Assembly (NCBI GenBank): GCA_963721175.1
Contig: CAVRIG010000020.1
Location: 62,001-126,000 of the forward strand
Length of the DNA stretch: 64,000 bases
Direction of reading: 5' to 3'
Source: Aliishimia sp963721175
GTDB taxonomy: Bacteria; Pseudomonadota; Alphaproteobacteria; Rhodobacterales; Rhodobacteraceae
The first letter of the stretch is position 1. Each line of letters begins with the position of its first letter. Shown piece after piece: positions 34,414 through 43,717 of the stretch. The notes beneath the pieces are model-generated. The model was not told where the DNA came from, did no database searches, and saw nothing but the letters and a program-made list of their open reading frames with translations. The translations under genes were made by a program, and so were the position numbers.

Positions 34414-34836
34414 ATGGCCTACTGGCTCTTCAAATCCGAACCCTCGACCTGGAGCTGGGAGCAGCAGAAGGCCAAAGGTGACGCGGGCGAGGAATGGGAT
34501 GGCGTGCGCAACTACCAGGCGCGGAACTTCATGCGCGACATGGCGGTTGGCGACCGCGGTTTCTTCTACCATTCACAGAAGGACCGCGAGATAGTCGGCC
34601 TCGTCGAGGTCGTCGCCGAAGCCCATCCCGACAGCACGACCGACGACGATCGCTGGGAGTGCGTCGACATCAGGGCTGTCGCGGACATGGAACGGCCGGT
34701 CACGCTGGACCAGATCAAGCAGGAGCCCAAGCTGGCGGAGATGGTTCTGGTCAAGAACTCCCGACTCTCGGTTCAGCCCGTCACCCGCGATGAATGGCGC
34801 ATGATCTGCAAAATGGGCGGGACAGATCCTGACTGA
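34414..34836 (+). CDS. EVE domain protein
   Basis: The 140-residue protein is a single EVE domain (PUA-like fold; modified-base or RNA-binding family): MAYWLFKSEPSTWSWEQQ, WDGVRNYQARNFMRDM, GDRGFFYHSQKDREIVGLVE and the end VLVKNSRLSVQPV. It follows gpsA by 20 bp and is probably in the same operon. In many relatives a YCII protein lies between gpsA and the EVE gene; it is absent here. The physiological target is unknown. Confidence 0.88.
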   Translation: MAYWLFKSEPSTWSWEQQKAKGDAGEEWDGVRNYQARNFMRDMAVGDRGFFYHSQKDREIVGLVEVVAEAHPDSTTDDDRWECVDIRAVADMERPVTLDQIKQEPKLAEMVLVKNSRLSVQPVTRDEWRMICKMGGTDPD

Positions 34837-34871
34837 TCTGGCACAATTCCTCTCGGAACAGGGAGGCGATC

Positions 34872-35264
34872 ATGGGAATTCTCAGCGTGCTGGTTGCTGC
34901 CGCCGCCGCTTGGGGCTTCGGCGCGTTCTGGTACATGACGCTTTCCAGACCCTGGATGGATGCCGCCGGGATCGAATGCGACGAAACCGGCAAGCCGAAG
35001 GGTGGCAGCCCTTTACCCTTTGTTCTCTCCGCCATCGCGATGATCCTCGTGGCGGGAATGATGCGCCACATCTTCGGCATGTCCGGCATAGACACGGTGG
35101 GCGCCGGGCTCGTGGCCGGACTCGGCATCGGCCTTTTCTTCGTTTCGCCCTGGATCATGATCAACAACGCCTACGGCATGCGGCCCTTCAAGCTCACGCT
35201 TATCGACGGCGGCTACGCCACGCTGGGCTGCGCGCTCATCGGGCTGGTGCTGACATTGTTCTGA
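34872..35264 (+). CDS. DUF1761 family membrane protein
   Basis: The 130-residue protein has four membrane segments (residues about 3-22, 52-70, 75-100, 112-130) and the DUF1761 marks GFGAFWYMTLSRPWM at the start and a Gly-rich fourth helix (GGYATLGCALIGLVL). Function is unknown. It has a strong ribosome site (AGGGAGG) and is followed by a hairpin that probably ends the tsaD-gpsA-EVE transcript. Confidence 0.82.
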   Translation: MGILSVLVAAAAAWGFGAFWYMTLSRPWMDAAGIECDETGKPKGGSPLPFVLSAIAMILVAGMMRHIFGMSGIDTVGAGLVAGLGIGLFFVSPWIMINNAYGMRPFKLTLIDGGYATLGCALIGLVLTLF

Positions 35265-35274
35265 AACGGGAAAC

Positions 35275-35305
35275 GGGTTCCGGCCACCACAACCGGAACC
35301 CTTAC
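35275..35305 (+). terminator. Terminator after the tsaD-gpsA-EVE-DUF1761 operon
   Basis: GGGTTCCGG (35275-35283) pairs with CCGGAACCC (35293-35301) around a 9-nt loop, followed by TTACT. The stem is perfect; the T-run is short. It lies 11 bp after the DUF1761 stop. Confidence 0.65.
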
Positions 35306-35638
35306 TCACCCCACGCGGATCAAACCACCGCACATCTAGGAAGATTTGGTTCCGGCCTCCTGGCCGAACGACTTGTTCCTACGTGAAAAAGGCCTCCAGG
35401 GCAAACGGGAAGAACTTACAATTCACATCGATTGGGACCGAAAGATGCCGCCTGATTCAGCCGTAGACCGAACAATGCCGTGCCGGCATGTATTGGACGA
35501 GCGCCCGACACGTTATGTTTTCCAACCGGCCAAAGGATTCAATCGCTGAAACGATCGCATCCACCGCTTGCGAACCTTGTTCCAGCCCGAGCTTCCTGAT
35601 CCGGACGTTAAATGCGTTTATCTCTGCCGTGCTGGTGC
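35306..35638. other. Gene-free stretch before the PRC-barrel gene end
   Basis: Open frames on both strands are short and lack family features. A minus-strand frame that reads on past the PRC-barrel region toward 35457 is antisense or junction sequence rather than a gene. No RNA gene was recognised. Confidence 0.35.
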
Positions 35639-35674
35639 GCCTGAACGGGCGCCCCGCGGAGCGCCCGTTCAGGC
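35639..35674 (-). terminator. Perfect 14-bp hairpin downstream of PRC-barrel gene
   Basis: GCCTGAACGGGCGC pairs exactly with GCGCCCGTTCAGGC around an 8-nt loop, 12 bp past the PRC-barrel stop on the minus strand. There is no U-run, so it may act as a Rho-blocking 3' end or a bidirectional terminator. Confidence 0.5.
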
Positions 35675-35685
35675 TATCGCCGCCT

Positions 35686-36414
35686 CTATCCCAGGTCCGG
35701 CACCGAAGCGTCGGCTTCAAGGACCTGAGCACCGTCTTCCTCGAATTCCGGCATGCGCCCAAGATCTTCCTTGGTATAGCCCGCCAGTTCAAGTGAACCA
35801 TTGGCGCCCATCCGGAAGTCGCGCATCGGGATCGCCACGTCGCGTTCTCCGATGCCCAGAAAGCCCCCGACGCCAATCACGGCAGAGGTTTCGTTCCCAT
35901 CGGAGACGACCATGTCGATTTCGCCAATATCCTCACCGGCGGCATCGATCACGGTCATTCCCGTCAGCTCGCCCACGGTCATCGCGCCGGTTGCTGCTCC
36001 GGCGGTTGCAGTGGCGGACTCATCGACATCGGGTGAGACGGCATCCGCCGCTTCGTCCGCTGCCTGGCTGGTGTCCTCGAGCGCGTCTTCAGCAGTCGAC
36101 GCCGCCGCGTCGCCAACCTGCTCGGCGGTTTCTCCGGCCTTGTCGGCCGCATCGCCGGCCGTGTCCATTGCCTGATCGGTCGCCTCGCCGATATCTCTTG
36201 CCGCCTCGTTGGCGGAATCCGAAAGCAACTCTGTCAGGTCTTCATCATTTGCGGCGTTGACGTCGCTCTCTGTGGAGAGTTCACCCGCTGTGCTTGCGCT
36301 GTTTCCGACCGTGTCGGACGTCATGTCGCTGTCCGACCCTGTGCTTTGGGCGAATGCGCCGGCAAGAGGGAACAGAAATGCTGCGGTAGTTGCGAGAAGT
36401 GTCGCTCTGGTCAT
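35686..36414 (-). CDS. Exported PRC-barrel domain protein
   Basis: From ATG 36414 (GGAGG upstream) the 242-residue product has a signal peptide (MTRATLLATTAAFLFPLAGA, cut near FAQ). A long acidic, Ala-rich low-complexity helix follows (about residues 25-125, with many Asp/Glu and SANEAARD- or DAADKAGE-like units), then one PRC-barrel domain (MTVGELTGMTVIDAAGEDIG, SAVIGVGGFLGIGERDVAIP). Similar proteins are induced by stress in alphaproteobacteria, but their role is not settled. The frame is open 40 codons upstream without a ribosome site. Confidence 0.78.
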   Translation of the reverse strand: MTRATLLATTAAFLFPLAGAFAQSTGSDSDMTSDTVGNSASTAGELSTESDVNAANDEDLTELLSDSANEAARDIGEATDQAMDTAGDAADKAGETAEQVGDAAASTAEDALEDTSQAADEAADAVSPDVDESATATAGAATGAMTVGELTGMTVIDAAGEDIGEIDMVVSDGNETSAVIGVGGFLGIGERDVAIPMRDFRMGANGSLELAGYTKEDLGRMPEFEEDGAQVLEADASVPDLG

Positions 36415-36639
36415 GGTATCCTCCATCTCGATCGCTGTGCCACTGAAATGGGGGTTCACACGCCGGATACATCCGACATTGCAGCCAACGTCGAAACTCC
36501 GAGAATTTTCGGCAATCAGCGGCCGAAACTCCATTCAGTCATGGCGGGTTGCCGCCGAAACGGAAGCCGCCGCGCACGGTGGTGTGAGCGGCGGCAAATT
36601 GCAGGAACCGATTGTGAGATCAGGCGTTCCCCGCGGGCT

Positions 36640-38034
36640 TCAATACCTGTAATGCTCCGGCTTGAAGGGGCCGTCGGGGCTCACCCCGATATAAGCTGCC
36701 TGATCGGGGTCGAGCTGCGTGAGCCGGACGCCGATGCGGCCGAGGTGCAGGCGGGCGACCTTCTCGTCGAGATGCTTGGGCAGGATATAGACCTTGTTGT
36801 CGTACTCCTCGCCCTTGGTCCAGAGCTCGATCTGCGCCAGCACCTGGTTGGTGAAGGACGCGCTCATCACGAAGCTCGGGTGCCCGGTGGCGTTGCCGAG
36901 GTTCAACAGGCGCCCCTCGGAGAGCAGGATGATCCGGTTGCCCGAGGGCATCTCGATCATGTCGACCTGTTCCTTGATGTTGGTCCACTTGTGGTTCTTG
37001 AGCGCCGCCACCTGGATCTCGTTGTCGAAATGCCCGATATTGCCGACGATCGCCATGTCCTTCATCTCGCGCATGTGCTCGATGCGGATCACGTCCTTGT
37101 TGCCGGTGGTGGTGATGAAGATGTCGGCCGTGCCCAGCACGTCCTCCAGCAGCACCACCTCGAACCCGTCCATCGCCGCCTGCAGCGCGCAGATCGGGTC
37201 GACTTCGGTCACCTTCACCCGCGCGCCCGCGCCGCTGAGGCTCGCCGCCGAGCCCTTGCCGACGTCGCCATAGCCGCAGACCAGCGCGACCTTGCCCGCC
37301 ATCATCGTGTCGGTGGCGCGCCGGATGCCGTCGACCAAGCTTTCCTTGCAGCCGTACTTGTTGTCGAATTTCGATTTGGTCACGGAATCATTCACGTTGA
37401 TCGCCGGGAAGGGCAGGTGGCCCTTCTCCATCATCTTGTAGAGCCGGTGCACGCCGGTCGTGGTCTCCTCGGAGACGCCCTTGATCATGTGCCGCTGCTT
37501 CACGAACCAGCCCGGGGTCTCGGCGATGCGCTTCTTGATCTGCGCGAAGAGATACTCCTCCTCCTCGCTCGTCGGCACGGCGATCAGGTCGTCCTCGCCC
37601 TCCTCGACCCGCGCGCCCATCAGGATGTAGAGCGTGGCATCGCCGCCATCGTCGAGGATCAGGTTGGCGCCACCCTCCGGAAACCGGAAGATCTGGTCGG
37701 TATAGGACCAGTATTCCTCGAGGCTCTCGCCCTTCACCGCGAAGACCGGCGTGCCGCCCTCGGCGATCGCCGCGGCCGCGTGATCCTGGGTCGAGAAGAT
37801 GTTGCAGGACGCCCAGCGCACCTCGGCACCCAGCTCCACCAGCGTCTCGATCAGCACCGCGGTCTGGATCGTCATGTGCAGCGACCCGGCAATCCGCGCG
37901 CCCTTCAGCGGCTGCTTCTCGCCGTACTCCTCCCGAAGCGCCATCAGCCCCGGCATCTCCGTCTCCGCGATGTCCAGCTCCTTGCGGCCGTAGCCGGCAA
38001 GGGCGATGTCCTTGACGATGTAGTCCTTTGGCAT
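36640..38034 (-). CDS. ahcY: Adenosylhomocysteinase
   Basis: AhcY splits S-adenosylhomocysteine into adenosine and homocysteine in the activated methyl cycle. The 464-residue protein starts MPKDYIVKDIALAGYGRKEL and has the family blocks LHMTIQTAVLIETLVELGA, ASCNIFSTQDHAAAAIA, VNDSVTKSKFDNKYGC (substrate and NAD contacts), the NAD loop ALVCGYGDVGKGSA, and the C-terminal KPEHYRY, which completes the partner subunit's NAD site. The frame is open to 38160, but ATG 38034 fits the family start. Codon use is strongly biased to C and G at third positions, consistent with high expression. No SAH riboswitch consensus was recognised in the leader. Confidence 0.95.
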   Translation of the reverse strand: MPKDYIVKDIALAGYGRKELDIAETEMPGLMALREEYGEKQPLKGARIAGSLHMTIQTAVLIETLVELGAEVRWASCNIFSTQDHAAAAIAEGGTPVFAVKGESLEEYWSYTDQIFRFPEGGANLILDDGGDATLYILMGARVEEGEDDLIAVPTSEEEEYLFAQIKKRIAETPGWFVKQRHMIKGVSEETTTGVHRLYKMMEKGHLPFPAINVNDSVTKSKFDNKYGCKESLVDGIRRATDTMMAGKVALVCGYGDVGKGSAASLSGAGARVKVTEVDPICALQAAMDGFEVVLLEDVLGTADIFITTTGNKDVIRIEHMREMKDMAIVGNIGHFDNEIQVAALKNHKWTNIKEQVDMIEMPSGNRIILLSEGRLLNLGNATGHPSFVMSASFTNQVLAQIELWTKGEEYDNKVYILPKHLDEKVARLHLGRIGVRLTQLDPDQAAYIGVSPDGPFKPEHYRY

Positions 38035-38205
38035 GCCGCGAAATCCCGTGATGCGAAACCGATGCGCGCCCGTAGCACTTTGGAGACGAAGCCTCAACGC
38101 CGGAAAAGTCGATGCGGAAGCGGGGCGAGATCCGATGCCAATTCGCATCTTTCGCATCACACTGTGACGGGCTAGTCAGGCCGCGGCCACGGCGGAGCGG
38201 ACGAG

Positions 38206-38803
38206 ATGGCGAAACCCACACGTGCATGGCAGCGGATGCTGTCGGGCCGGCGGCTGGACCTGCTGGATCCGACCCCGGTGGATATAGAGATCGTGGATAT
38301 CGCGCACGGGCTGGCCTTCGTGGCCCGCTGGAACGGTCAGACGCACGGCGATTTCGCCTACTCCGTCGCGGAACATTCGCTGCTGGTCGAAATGCTTTAC
38401 ACGCCGGATCTGCCCGAATCCACTCCCCAGATGGCAGTTGGCGGCGTTGCTGCACGATGCACCGGAATACGTCATCGGCGACATGATCTCCCCGGTGAAG
38501 GCCGCGATCGGGCCGGGATACGAGGCCCTGGACGACCGGTTGACGGCGGCGGTGCACCTGCGCTTCGGCCTGCCGGCGGAATTGCCGAAAGACGTGAAGC
38601 GCCAGATCAAGGTCGCCGACCGCATCAGCGCCTGGATGGAGGCCACGCACATCGCGGGCTTCACCGAGGCGGAGGCCAACCGGTTCTTCGGCAAGCCGGA
38701 TCCGGCGCGGATCGAAGGGTTGACGATCACGCTGCGGCCGCCGACCGAGGTGCGAAACGCATTCACCGCGCGGGTCGCGGAACTGCTCGGAAAAATGCGA
38801 TGA
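38206..38803 (+). CDS. HD-domain phosphohydrolase (YfbR-like), frameshifted
   Basis: The N-terminal half (MAKPTRAWQRMLSGRRLDLL, DIAHGLAFVARWNGQT, FAYSVAEHSLLVEML with the first metal His) and the C-terminal half (WQLAALLHDAPEYVIGDM with the HD pair, then KVADRISAWMEATH) belong to one HD hydrolase of about 198 residues, similar to YfbR-type nucleotidases. The frame changes near 38430, where CCCC appears to replace CCC. The stop overlaps the acetyltransferase start by ATGA. The substrate is probably a nucleotide, by family. Confidence 0.72.
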
Positions 38804-39291
38804 CGATTCACGTCCGCAAGGCAAACCCGCTCGATACCCGGCAGATGGCGGAACTTCTCAATGCGATCATCGGGGCGGGCGGCACCACGGCGCTGTTGCG
38901 AAACGTGACGGGCGACGACATTCGCGAATGGATGACATCCGCTCCCGGCAGATCCGCTTGGCACGTCGCCGTCACCGACGCTGGTGACATCGTCGGGTTC
39001 CAGTGGATCGAACCGGCCGAGTATCTTCCGCAGGACGCCGCCGAGATCGCGACGTTCGTCAGGCTCGGGCAAAGCGGCTTGGGTATCGGCTCCGCACTCT
39101 TCAAGGCGACCGCCGCTGCCGCGCGCAAGCTGGGCTATGTCTGGATCAACGCCAACATCCGCGCCGACAATGAAGGCGGCCTGATCTATTATCAGAGCCG
39201 GGGGTTCCGCGACTATGACCGTTGGACGGATTTCCGGCTTGAGAGTGGAGAGGCGGTCGGCAAGGTCCTGAAGCGGTTCGATCTGGACTGA
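38800..39291 (+). CDS. GNAT-family N-acetyltransferase
   Basis: The 163-residue protein starts at ATG 38800 inside the HD-gene stop (ATGA). It has the GNAT layout: TIHVRKANPLDTRQMAELLN, a central strand DIVGFQWIEP, the acetyl-CoA loop LGQSGLGIGSALFKATAAAA (a Q/R-x-x-G-x-G variant) and YQSRGFRDY near the end. The acceptor is unknown. It converges on regA with a 31-bp gap. Confidence 0.85.
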   Translation: MTIHVRKANPLDTRQMAELLNAIIGAGGTTALLRNVTGDDIREWMTSAPGRSAWHVAVTDAGDIVGFQWIEPAEYLPQDAAEIATFVRLGQSGLGIGSALFKATAAAARKLGYVWINANIRADNEGGLIYYQSRGFRDYDRWTDFRLESGEAVGKVLKRFDLD

Positions 39292-39322
39292 CCGCGCTTG
39301 CCGCGCAGGATGCCCGTTGGCC

Positions 39323-39877
39323 TCAGCGTGGCGAGCGCTTTGCGAGAATGCGCTGCAGCGTGCGGCGGTGCATCGACAGCCGCCGCGCGGTTTCGGACAC
39401 GTTCCGGTCGCAGAGTTCGTAGACGCGCTGGATATGCTCCCACCGGACGCGGTCGGCACTCATCGGGTTCTCCGGCGGCGGCGGCATATCGCCCGAGGTG
39501 GACAGGAGCGCGTTGGTGATATCGGTCGCATCGGCGGGTTTCGACAGGTAGTCCGTGGCGCCGATCTTGACCGCCGCGACAGCGGTGGCGATGGCGCCGT
39601 ATCCCGTCAGAACCACGATCCGGCTGTCCGGGCGCTTGGCGCGCAGCGCTTCGACGACATCGAGGCCGTTGCCATCCTCCAACCTCAGGTCGACGACGGC
39701 GAAAGCCGGAGGGCGGGCGGTCGCGGCTGCCTTGCCTTCGGCGACCGAACCGGCAGTCTCGATCTGGAACCCCCGCTTTTCCATGGCTTTGGCCAGACGA
39801 CGCAGGAACGGCTCGTCGTCATCCACGAGGAGCAGCGTCCGATCCGGACCAAGTTCTGGCATGGCTGCGTCCGCCAT
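39323..39877 (-). CDS. regA: Redox response regulator RegA/PrrA
   Basis: RegA is the global redox regulator of photosynthesis, nitrogen, carbon and respiratory genes in alphaproteobacteria. The 184-residue product has a receiver domain (LLLVDDDEPFLRRLAKAMEK, phospho-acceptor Asp63 in VVDLRLEDGNG, VLTGYGAIATAV, KPAD), a Pro linker (DMPPPPENP) and the almost invariant Fis-type helix-turn-helix NVSETARRLSMHRRTLQRIL. The ATG at 39877 has GGAGG upstream. The gene is on the same strand as senC, 73 bp downstream of it, and opposite to its kinase regB, the standard Rhodobacteraceae arrangement. Confidence 0.95.
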   Translation of the reverse strand: MADAAMPELGPDRTLLLVDDDEPFLRRLAKAMEKRGFQIETAGSVAEGKAAATARPPAFAVVDLRLEDGNGLDVVEALRAKRPDSRIVVLTGYGAIATAVAAVKIGATDYLSKPADATDITNALLSTSGDMPPPPENPMSADRVRWEHIQRVYELCDRNVSETARRLSMHRRTLQRILAKRSPR

Positions 39878-39950
39878 TGGGGAAACCTCCAACACAGTAC
39901 TGTTTTCCTTGAGTGATATGGCTTCGTGACCCCCAAAGGTCAAACGAATG

Positions 39951-40557
39951 TCAGCTGTTTTCCACGAAACAGGCCGTCCGCTCCGCCATTTCCTCGGCGG
40001 AAACGTCGCGGCGGAAAAACTCGACGAAGCCCTGATCCGGGAGAACCAGGTAGGTGAAAGTGGAGTGATCGACGAGATACTCGTCCGTCCCGTCCTTGTG
40101 AGCGTTGTAATAGGTCTTGTAGGCCCGGCTCGCATCGGCCACCTGATCCTCGGATCCGGTCAGCCCGATCATCTTGGCGTGCATGTTCGCCGCGTAGTCC
40201 GACACGACGTCCACCGTATCGCGTTCGGGATCGATGGAAATGAAGACAGGCGTGGCGCTGATCCCCGTTTCGGCCAGGATATCAACGGCATCCGCATTGC
40301 GCGCGACGTCGAAGGGGCAGACGTCCGGACAGAACGTGTAGCCGAAATAGACCAGCGACGGTTCGGTGAACACGTCCTTGTCCGTCACCGTCTCGCCGTC
40401 TCCATTCACCAGCTCGAACGGTCCGCCGATGCTGCTCGGTGGATTGCGACGCGCTGCACTGTGCGAAGGAATCTTCGCCCGGTCGCCCTAGGTACCAGGC
40501 AACAGCCAGTCCGCCGGCGACCACGACGATTGCCGCAATTGCGAGATTTCGGAGCAT
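39951..40557 (-). CDS. senC: SCO1/SenC copper chaperone (PrrC), frameshifted
   Basis: SenC/PrrC delivers copper to cytochrome oxidase and affects RegB signalling. The start at 40557 gives a membrane anchor (LAIAAIVVVAGGLAVAWYLG) and DSFAQC; the rest, in the next frame, reads IGGPFELVNGDGETVTDKDV, YFGYTFCPDVCPFD with the copper Cys pair (CxxxC), ISIDPERDTVDVVSDYA and the late His in VDHSTFTYLVLPD. The frame changes near 40440. Joined length is about 201 residues, the family size. Loss is unlikely because all ligands are kept. Confidence 0.82.
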
Positions 40558-40642
40558 CGCGAGACAGCCTCGTGCATGATTGAATTACTTGATGTCGAGA
40601 CGTATCAATCGCCGACGGGAAAACAACCGGAATGTCATCACG

Positions 40643-42074
40643 ATGACGGCAGAGGAGACACCGCGCGCGCCGCAGTCGGACTTCGGTCTGACGGTGCGCA
40701 GGATCGCAGCAGTTGGGTGCGATTGCGGACGATCATCCTGTTGCGGTGGTTCGCCATTTTCGGGCAGATCCTCGCGCTCACCGTCGCGCAGCGATACTAT
40801 GGTCTGCAGCTTGAAATCGGGCTCTGTTACCTCACGGTCGGCGTGTCGGTGATCGGGAACCTGATCGCGACATTCGTCTTCCCCGAAAACAAGCGGTTGA
40901 GCGAAAGCCAGAACTTCCTGATGGTGATGTTCGACCTGCTGCAACTCGGTTTCCTGTTGTTCCTGACGGGAGGGCTGCACAACCCGTTCGCCCTGCTGCT
41001 GCTGGGGCCGGTGACGATCAGCGCGGCGATCCTGAATTTGCGGTCCTACCTGATCATGGGTTCCACGGCGATCCTGATCGCGACGATCCTCGCGCTGGAA
41101 TTCAGCTGCCGCTGACGACGGGGCAGGGCACGGTGTTGCGGATACCCGACATCTTTCTCTTCGGGTACTGGTTGGCGCTGGTGATCGGGGTGGTGTTCTT
41201 TGGCGCCTATTCGCGGCGGGTCACGACCGAAATGCATTCGATGTCCGACGCGCTTGCCGCGACGCAGATGGCGCTCGCGCGGGAACAGAAGCTGACCGAT
41301 CTGGGCGGCGTGGTGGCGGCCGCCGCGCATGAACTGGGAACGCCCCTGGCAACGATCAAGCTCACCAGCTCGGAGCTGCTGGAAGAGTCTGAAGGACTGG
41401 CCCGAACTGCGGGAGGATGCCGCCCTGATCCGCGAGCAGGCCGACCGGTGCCGCGATATCCTGCGGGACATGGGGCGCGCCGGAAAGGACGACGTGCATC
41501 TTCGCCAGGCACCGCTCAGTGCGATGATCCATGAGGCTGCGGAACCTCACGAGGACCGGGGCATCAACGTGTCATATGAGTTCACGGCGAAGGCCGGCGC
41601 GGATCCGGCGCAACCGTCGGTCCTGCGCAAGCCCGAGATCATTCACGGGCTGCGCAACCTCGTGCAGAACGCGGTCGATTTCGCCCGCAGCCAGGTGTGG
41701 GTGCAGGCGGAATGGACTGTTGACGAGGTATCCATACGGATTGCAGATGATGGGCCGGGGTATCCCGCGCAAATCATCGGCCGGATCGGCGATCCGTTCA
41801 TGCGGCGCGGCCGCAAGTCGTCGAGCACCCAGAGCGGGCGGCGGGACGGCTATGACGGCATGGGACTTGGGCTCTTCATCGCAAAGACACTGCTGGAACG
41901 CAGTCGGGGCTGAACTCACCTTCGCCAACGGTCGCGACGCCGCGGAGACCGGCTCTTACGATCGGAACGCGCTGGGTGCCATCGTCGAGGTCTCCTGGCG
42001 CCGCGACGTGATAGACGCGCATCGGGCTCTCAAGGGACCGATCTCGAACTCGAAACCAGAGGATCACCAGCTAG
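40643..42074 (+). CDS. regB: Redox sensor histidine kinase RegB/PrrB, several frameshifts
   Basis: RegB senses redox state through membrane helices, a quinone site and a Cys, and phosphorylates RegA. The parts are in order but in different frames: helices 1-5 (WVRLRTIILLRWFAIFGQIL to MGSTAILIATILALEF); helix 6 and the H-box (IFLFGYWLALVIGVVFFGAY, AAAAHELGTPLATIKL); the redox-box region ADRCRDILRDMGRAGKDD; N-box LVQNAVDFA; and the G-boxes DDGPGYPAQIIGRIGDPF and GMGLGLFIAKTLLERS. Breaks lie near 41108 (one C missing), 41391 (extra T) and 41908 (extra C), and probably near 40690. The C-terminal end is uncertain; TAG at 42072 is plausible. The joined size of about 470 residues is normal. Confidence 0.8.
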
Positions 42075-42136
42075 CCATTAAGCCTTCGTTAACAAATCCG
42101 CTTCATCTTGAAACTTGGGGATTTCCGGGTCAAGAC

Positions 42137-43687
42137 ATGCAGCTGACTGACGCCACCACAGGACTTGTCTTCGGGCTCGTGACCGCCGCGCTCGTTCTTT
42201 GGTGGGTGACGCGCCGGCCGCATGCCAATGTCCTGTCGGGACCCGACAAGAGCAGCGACGACGGCCTCAGCTTCCTGTTCGAGAACGGGACGCTGGTCGA
42301 CGCATCTTCCGACGCGGAGGCGTTGCTGGTCGAAAAGGATGGGCAGTCCGACTGGGCGCATGTCACGCAACTCCTCAAGAAGCGCTTTCAGCTGCCGGAT
42401 GAAGATTTCGAGCCGCCCAACCAGGACGGCGTCGAATATTACAGCGCGCGCGAAGTGTCGGATGATGGCGTGCTCGAGGTTCGCAAATCCGGCAACCGGG
42501 TTCGGCTGGACCTGTTCGGGCGCGACGACACGTCCGGCGCAGTCGGCCAGAAGATGCACATGATGCAGGAGGAGCTGGAGATCCTGCGGAATGCCAGCGC
42601 CGTGGCGCCGTTCCCGATCTGGCATGTCGACAGGCAAGGCACGGTCGGCTGGTGCAACCCGTCCTATGCCGAGCTTTACCGGAAGATCTTCAAACAGGAG
42701 CCGCAGCCGGAGCTCCCGCTCTTTCGCATTCAGGAACCGAAACTGGAGCCGGGGCGGACACGGCGCGTTCCGATAACGCCGCCCAACACGCGGCAGAGCG
42801 TCTGGTACGACGTCCAGCGGGTCGAGACGCGGATCGGTGACTTCTACACCGCGGTGGACGCCAATGCCCTGGTGCGGGCCGAAGCGGCGCAGCGCAATTT
42901 CGTCCAGACGCTGGCCAAGACATTCGCGCACCTCCCCACGGGCCTCGCCATCTTCGATGACAACCGACAGCTTGTGCTGTTCAATCCGGCCGTCATCGAC
43001 CTGACCGGACTTGGTGCGGATTTCCTGAGTTCGCGACCGAACCTGCTGTCGTTCTTCGACGAACTGCGCAATCGTCGCCTGATGCCCGAACCCAAGAACT
43101 ACAATTCCTGGCGTCAGCAGATAGCCGATCTTGTCGCCGCCGCCGCAGATGGCCGATACTCCGAGGTCTGGACACTTGACAGCGGACGGACGTACCGTGT
43201 CACCGGACGGCCGCATCCCGATGGTGCGATCGCGTTCCTGATCGAGGACATCAGCTCGGAGGTATCGCTGACCCGGCGTTTCCGGGCAGAGCTCGAACTG
43301 GGTCAGTCGGTCCTGGATCATATGGATGCCGCGATCGCCGTCTTCACGTCGGACGAACTCCTGACGGTATCGAATGCCGCATACCACGACAGATGGGCGA
43401 TGGACCCGGACGCCAGTTTCGCCGAGGTCACGGTGGTGGATTGTCTACGGACGTGGCAGGCGATGTGCAATTCGTCTCCGGTGTTCGGAGAGATCCGTGA
43501 CTTCGTTCTGGATTATGGCGACCGCGCCGCATGGAATGCGGAAATCAGGACCAATGACGGCGTCGCCCTGGATGTGGAGGCGGTCCCGCTCGTATCCGGG
43601 TCGACGATGATCCGCTTCGTCCCGCAAGAGCATGGCGCGCGCGATCCGGTACGTCCTGATGTGATCGCGACGACGCAGGACACTTGA
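42137..43687 (+). CDS. Membrane-anchored PAS-domain protein next to regB
   Basis: From ATG 42137 the 516-residue protein has one N-terminal membrane helix (TGLVFGLVTAALVLWWVTRR) and three PAS-like segments (about residues 150-250, FPIWHVDRQGTVGWCNPSYA; 265-370, FAHLPTGLAIFDDNRQLVLF; 395-500, LDHMDAAIAVFTSDELLTVS). No histidine kinase, cyclase or EAL domain follows. Its position between regB and tsaE is usual in Rhodobacteraceae, but its role is unknown; involvement in redox or light sensing is only a guess. The frame runs back into the end of regB without a stop because of an indel there. Confidence 0.72.
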   Translation: MQLTDATTGLVFGLVTAALVLWWVTRRPHANVLSGPDKSSDDGLSFLFENGTLVDASSDAEALLVEKDGQSDWAHVTQLLKKRFQLPDEDFEPPNQDGVEYYSAREVSDDGVLEVRKSGNRVRLDLFGRDDTSGAVGQKMHMMQEELEILRNASAVAPFPIWHVDRQGTVGWCNPSYAELYRKIFKQEPQPELPLFRIQEPKLEPGRTRRVPITPPNTRQSVWYDVQRVETRIGDFYTAVDANALVRAEAAQRNFVQTLAKTFAHLPTGLAIFDDNRQLVLFNPAVIDLTGLGADFLSSRPNLLSFFDELRNRRLMPEPKNYNSWRQQIADLVAAAADGRYSEVWTLDSGRTYRVTGRPHPDGAIAFLIEDISSEVSLTRRFRAELELGQSVLDHMDAAIAVFTSDELLTVSNAAYHDRWAMDPDASFAEVTVVDCLRTWQAMCNSSPVFGEIRDFVLDYGDRAAWNAEIRTNDGVALDVEAVPLVSGSTMIRFVPQEHGARDPVRPDVIATTQDT

Positions 43688-43717
43688 AGCCCCCGACGGT
43701 CGCGGTACTGTGCGGCC

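Noticed and set aside
38035..38160. SAH riboswitch in the ahcY leader
   Set aside because: The leader was examined for the conserved SAH aptamer core and none was recognised by eye; a covariance-model search would settle it.
36346..38175. Plus-strand open frame of 609 codons across the PRC-barrel and ahcY region
   Set aside because: It is the complement of two well-supported minus-strand genes and has no domain features.
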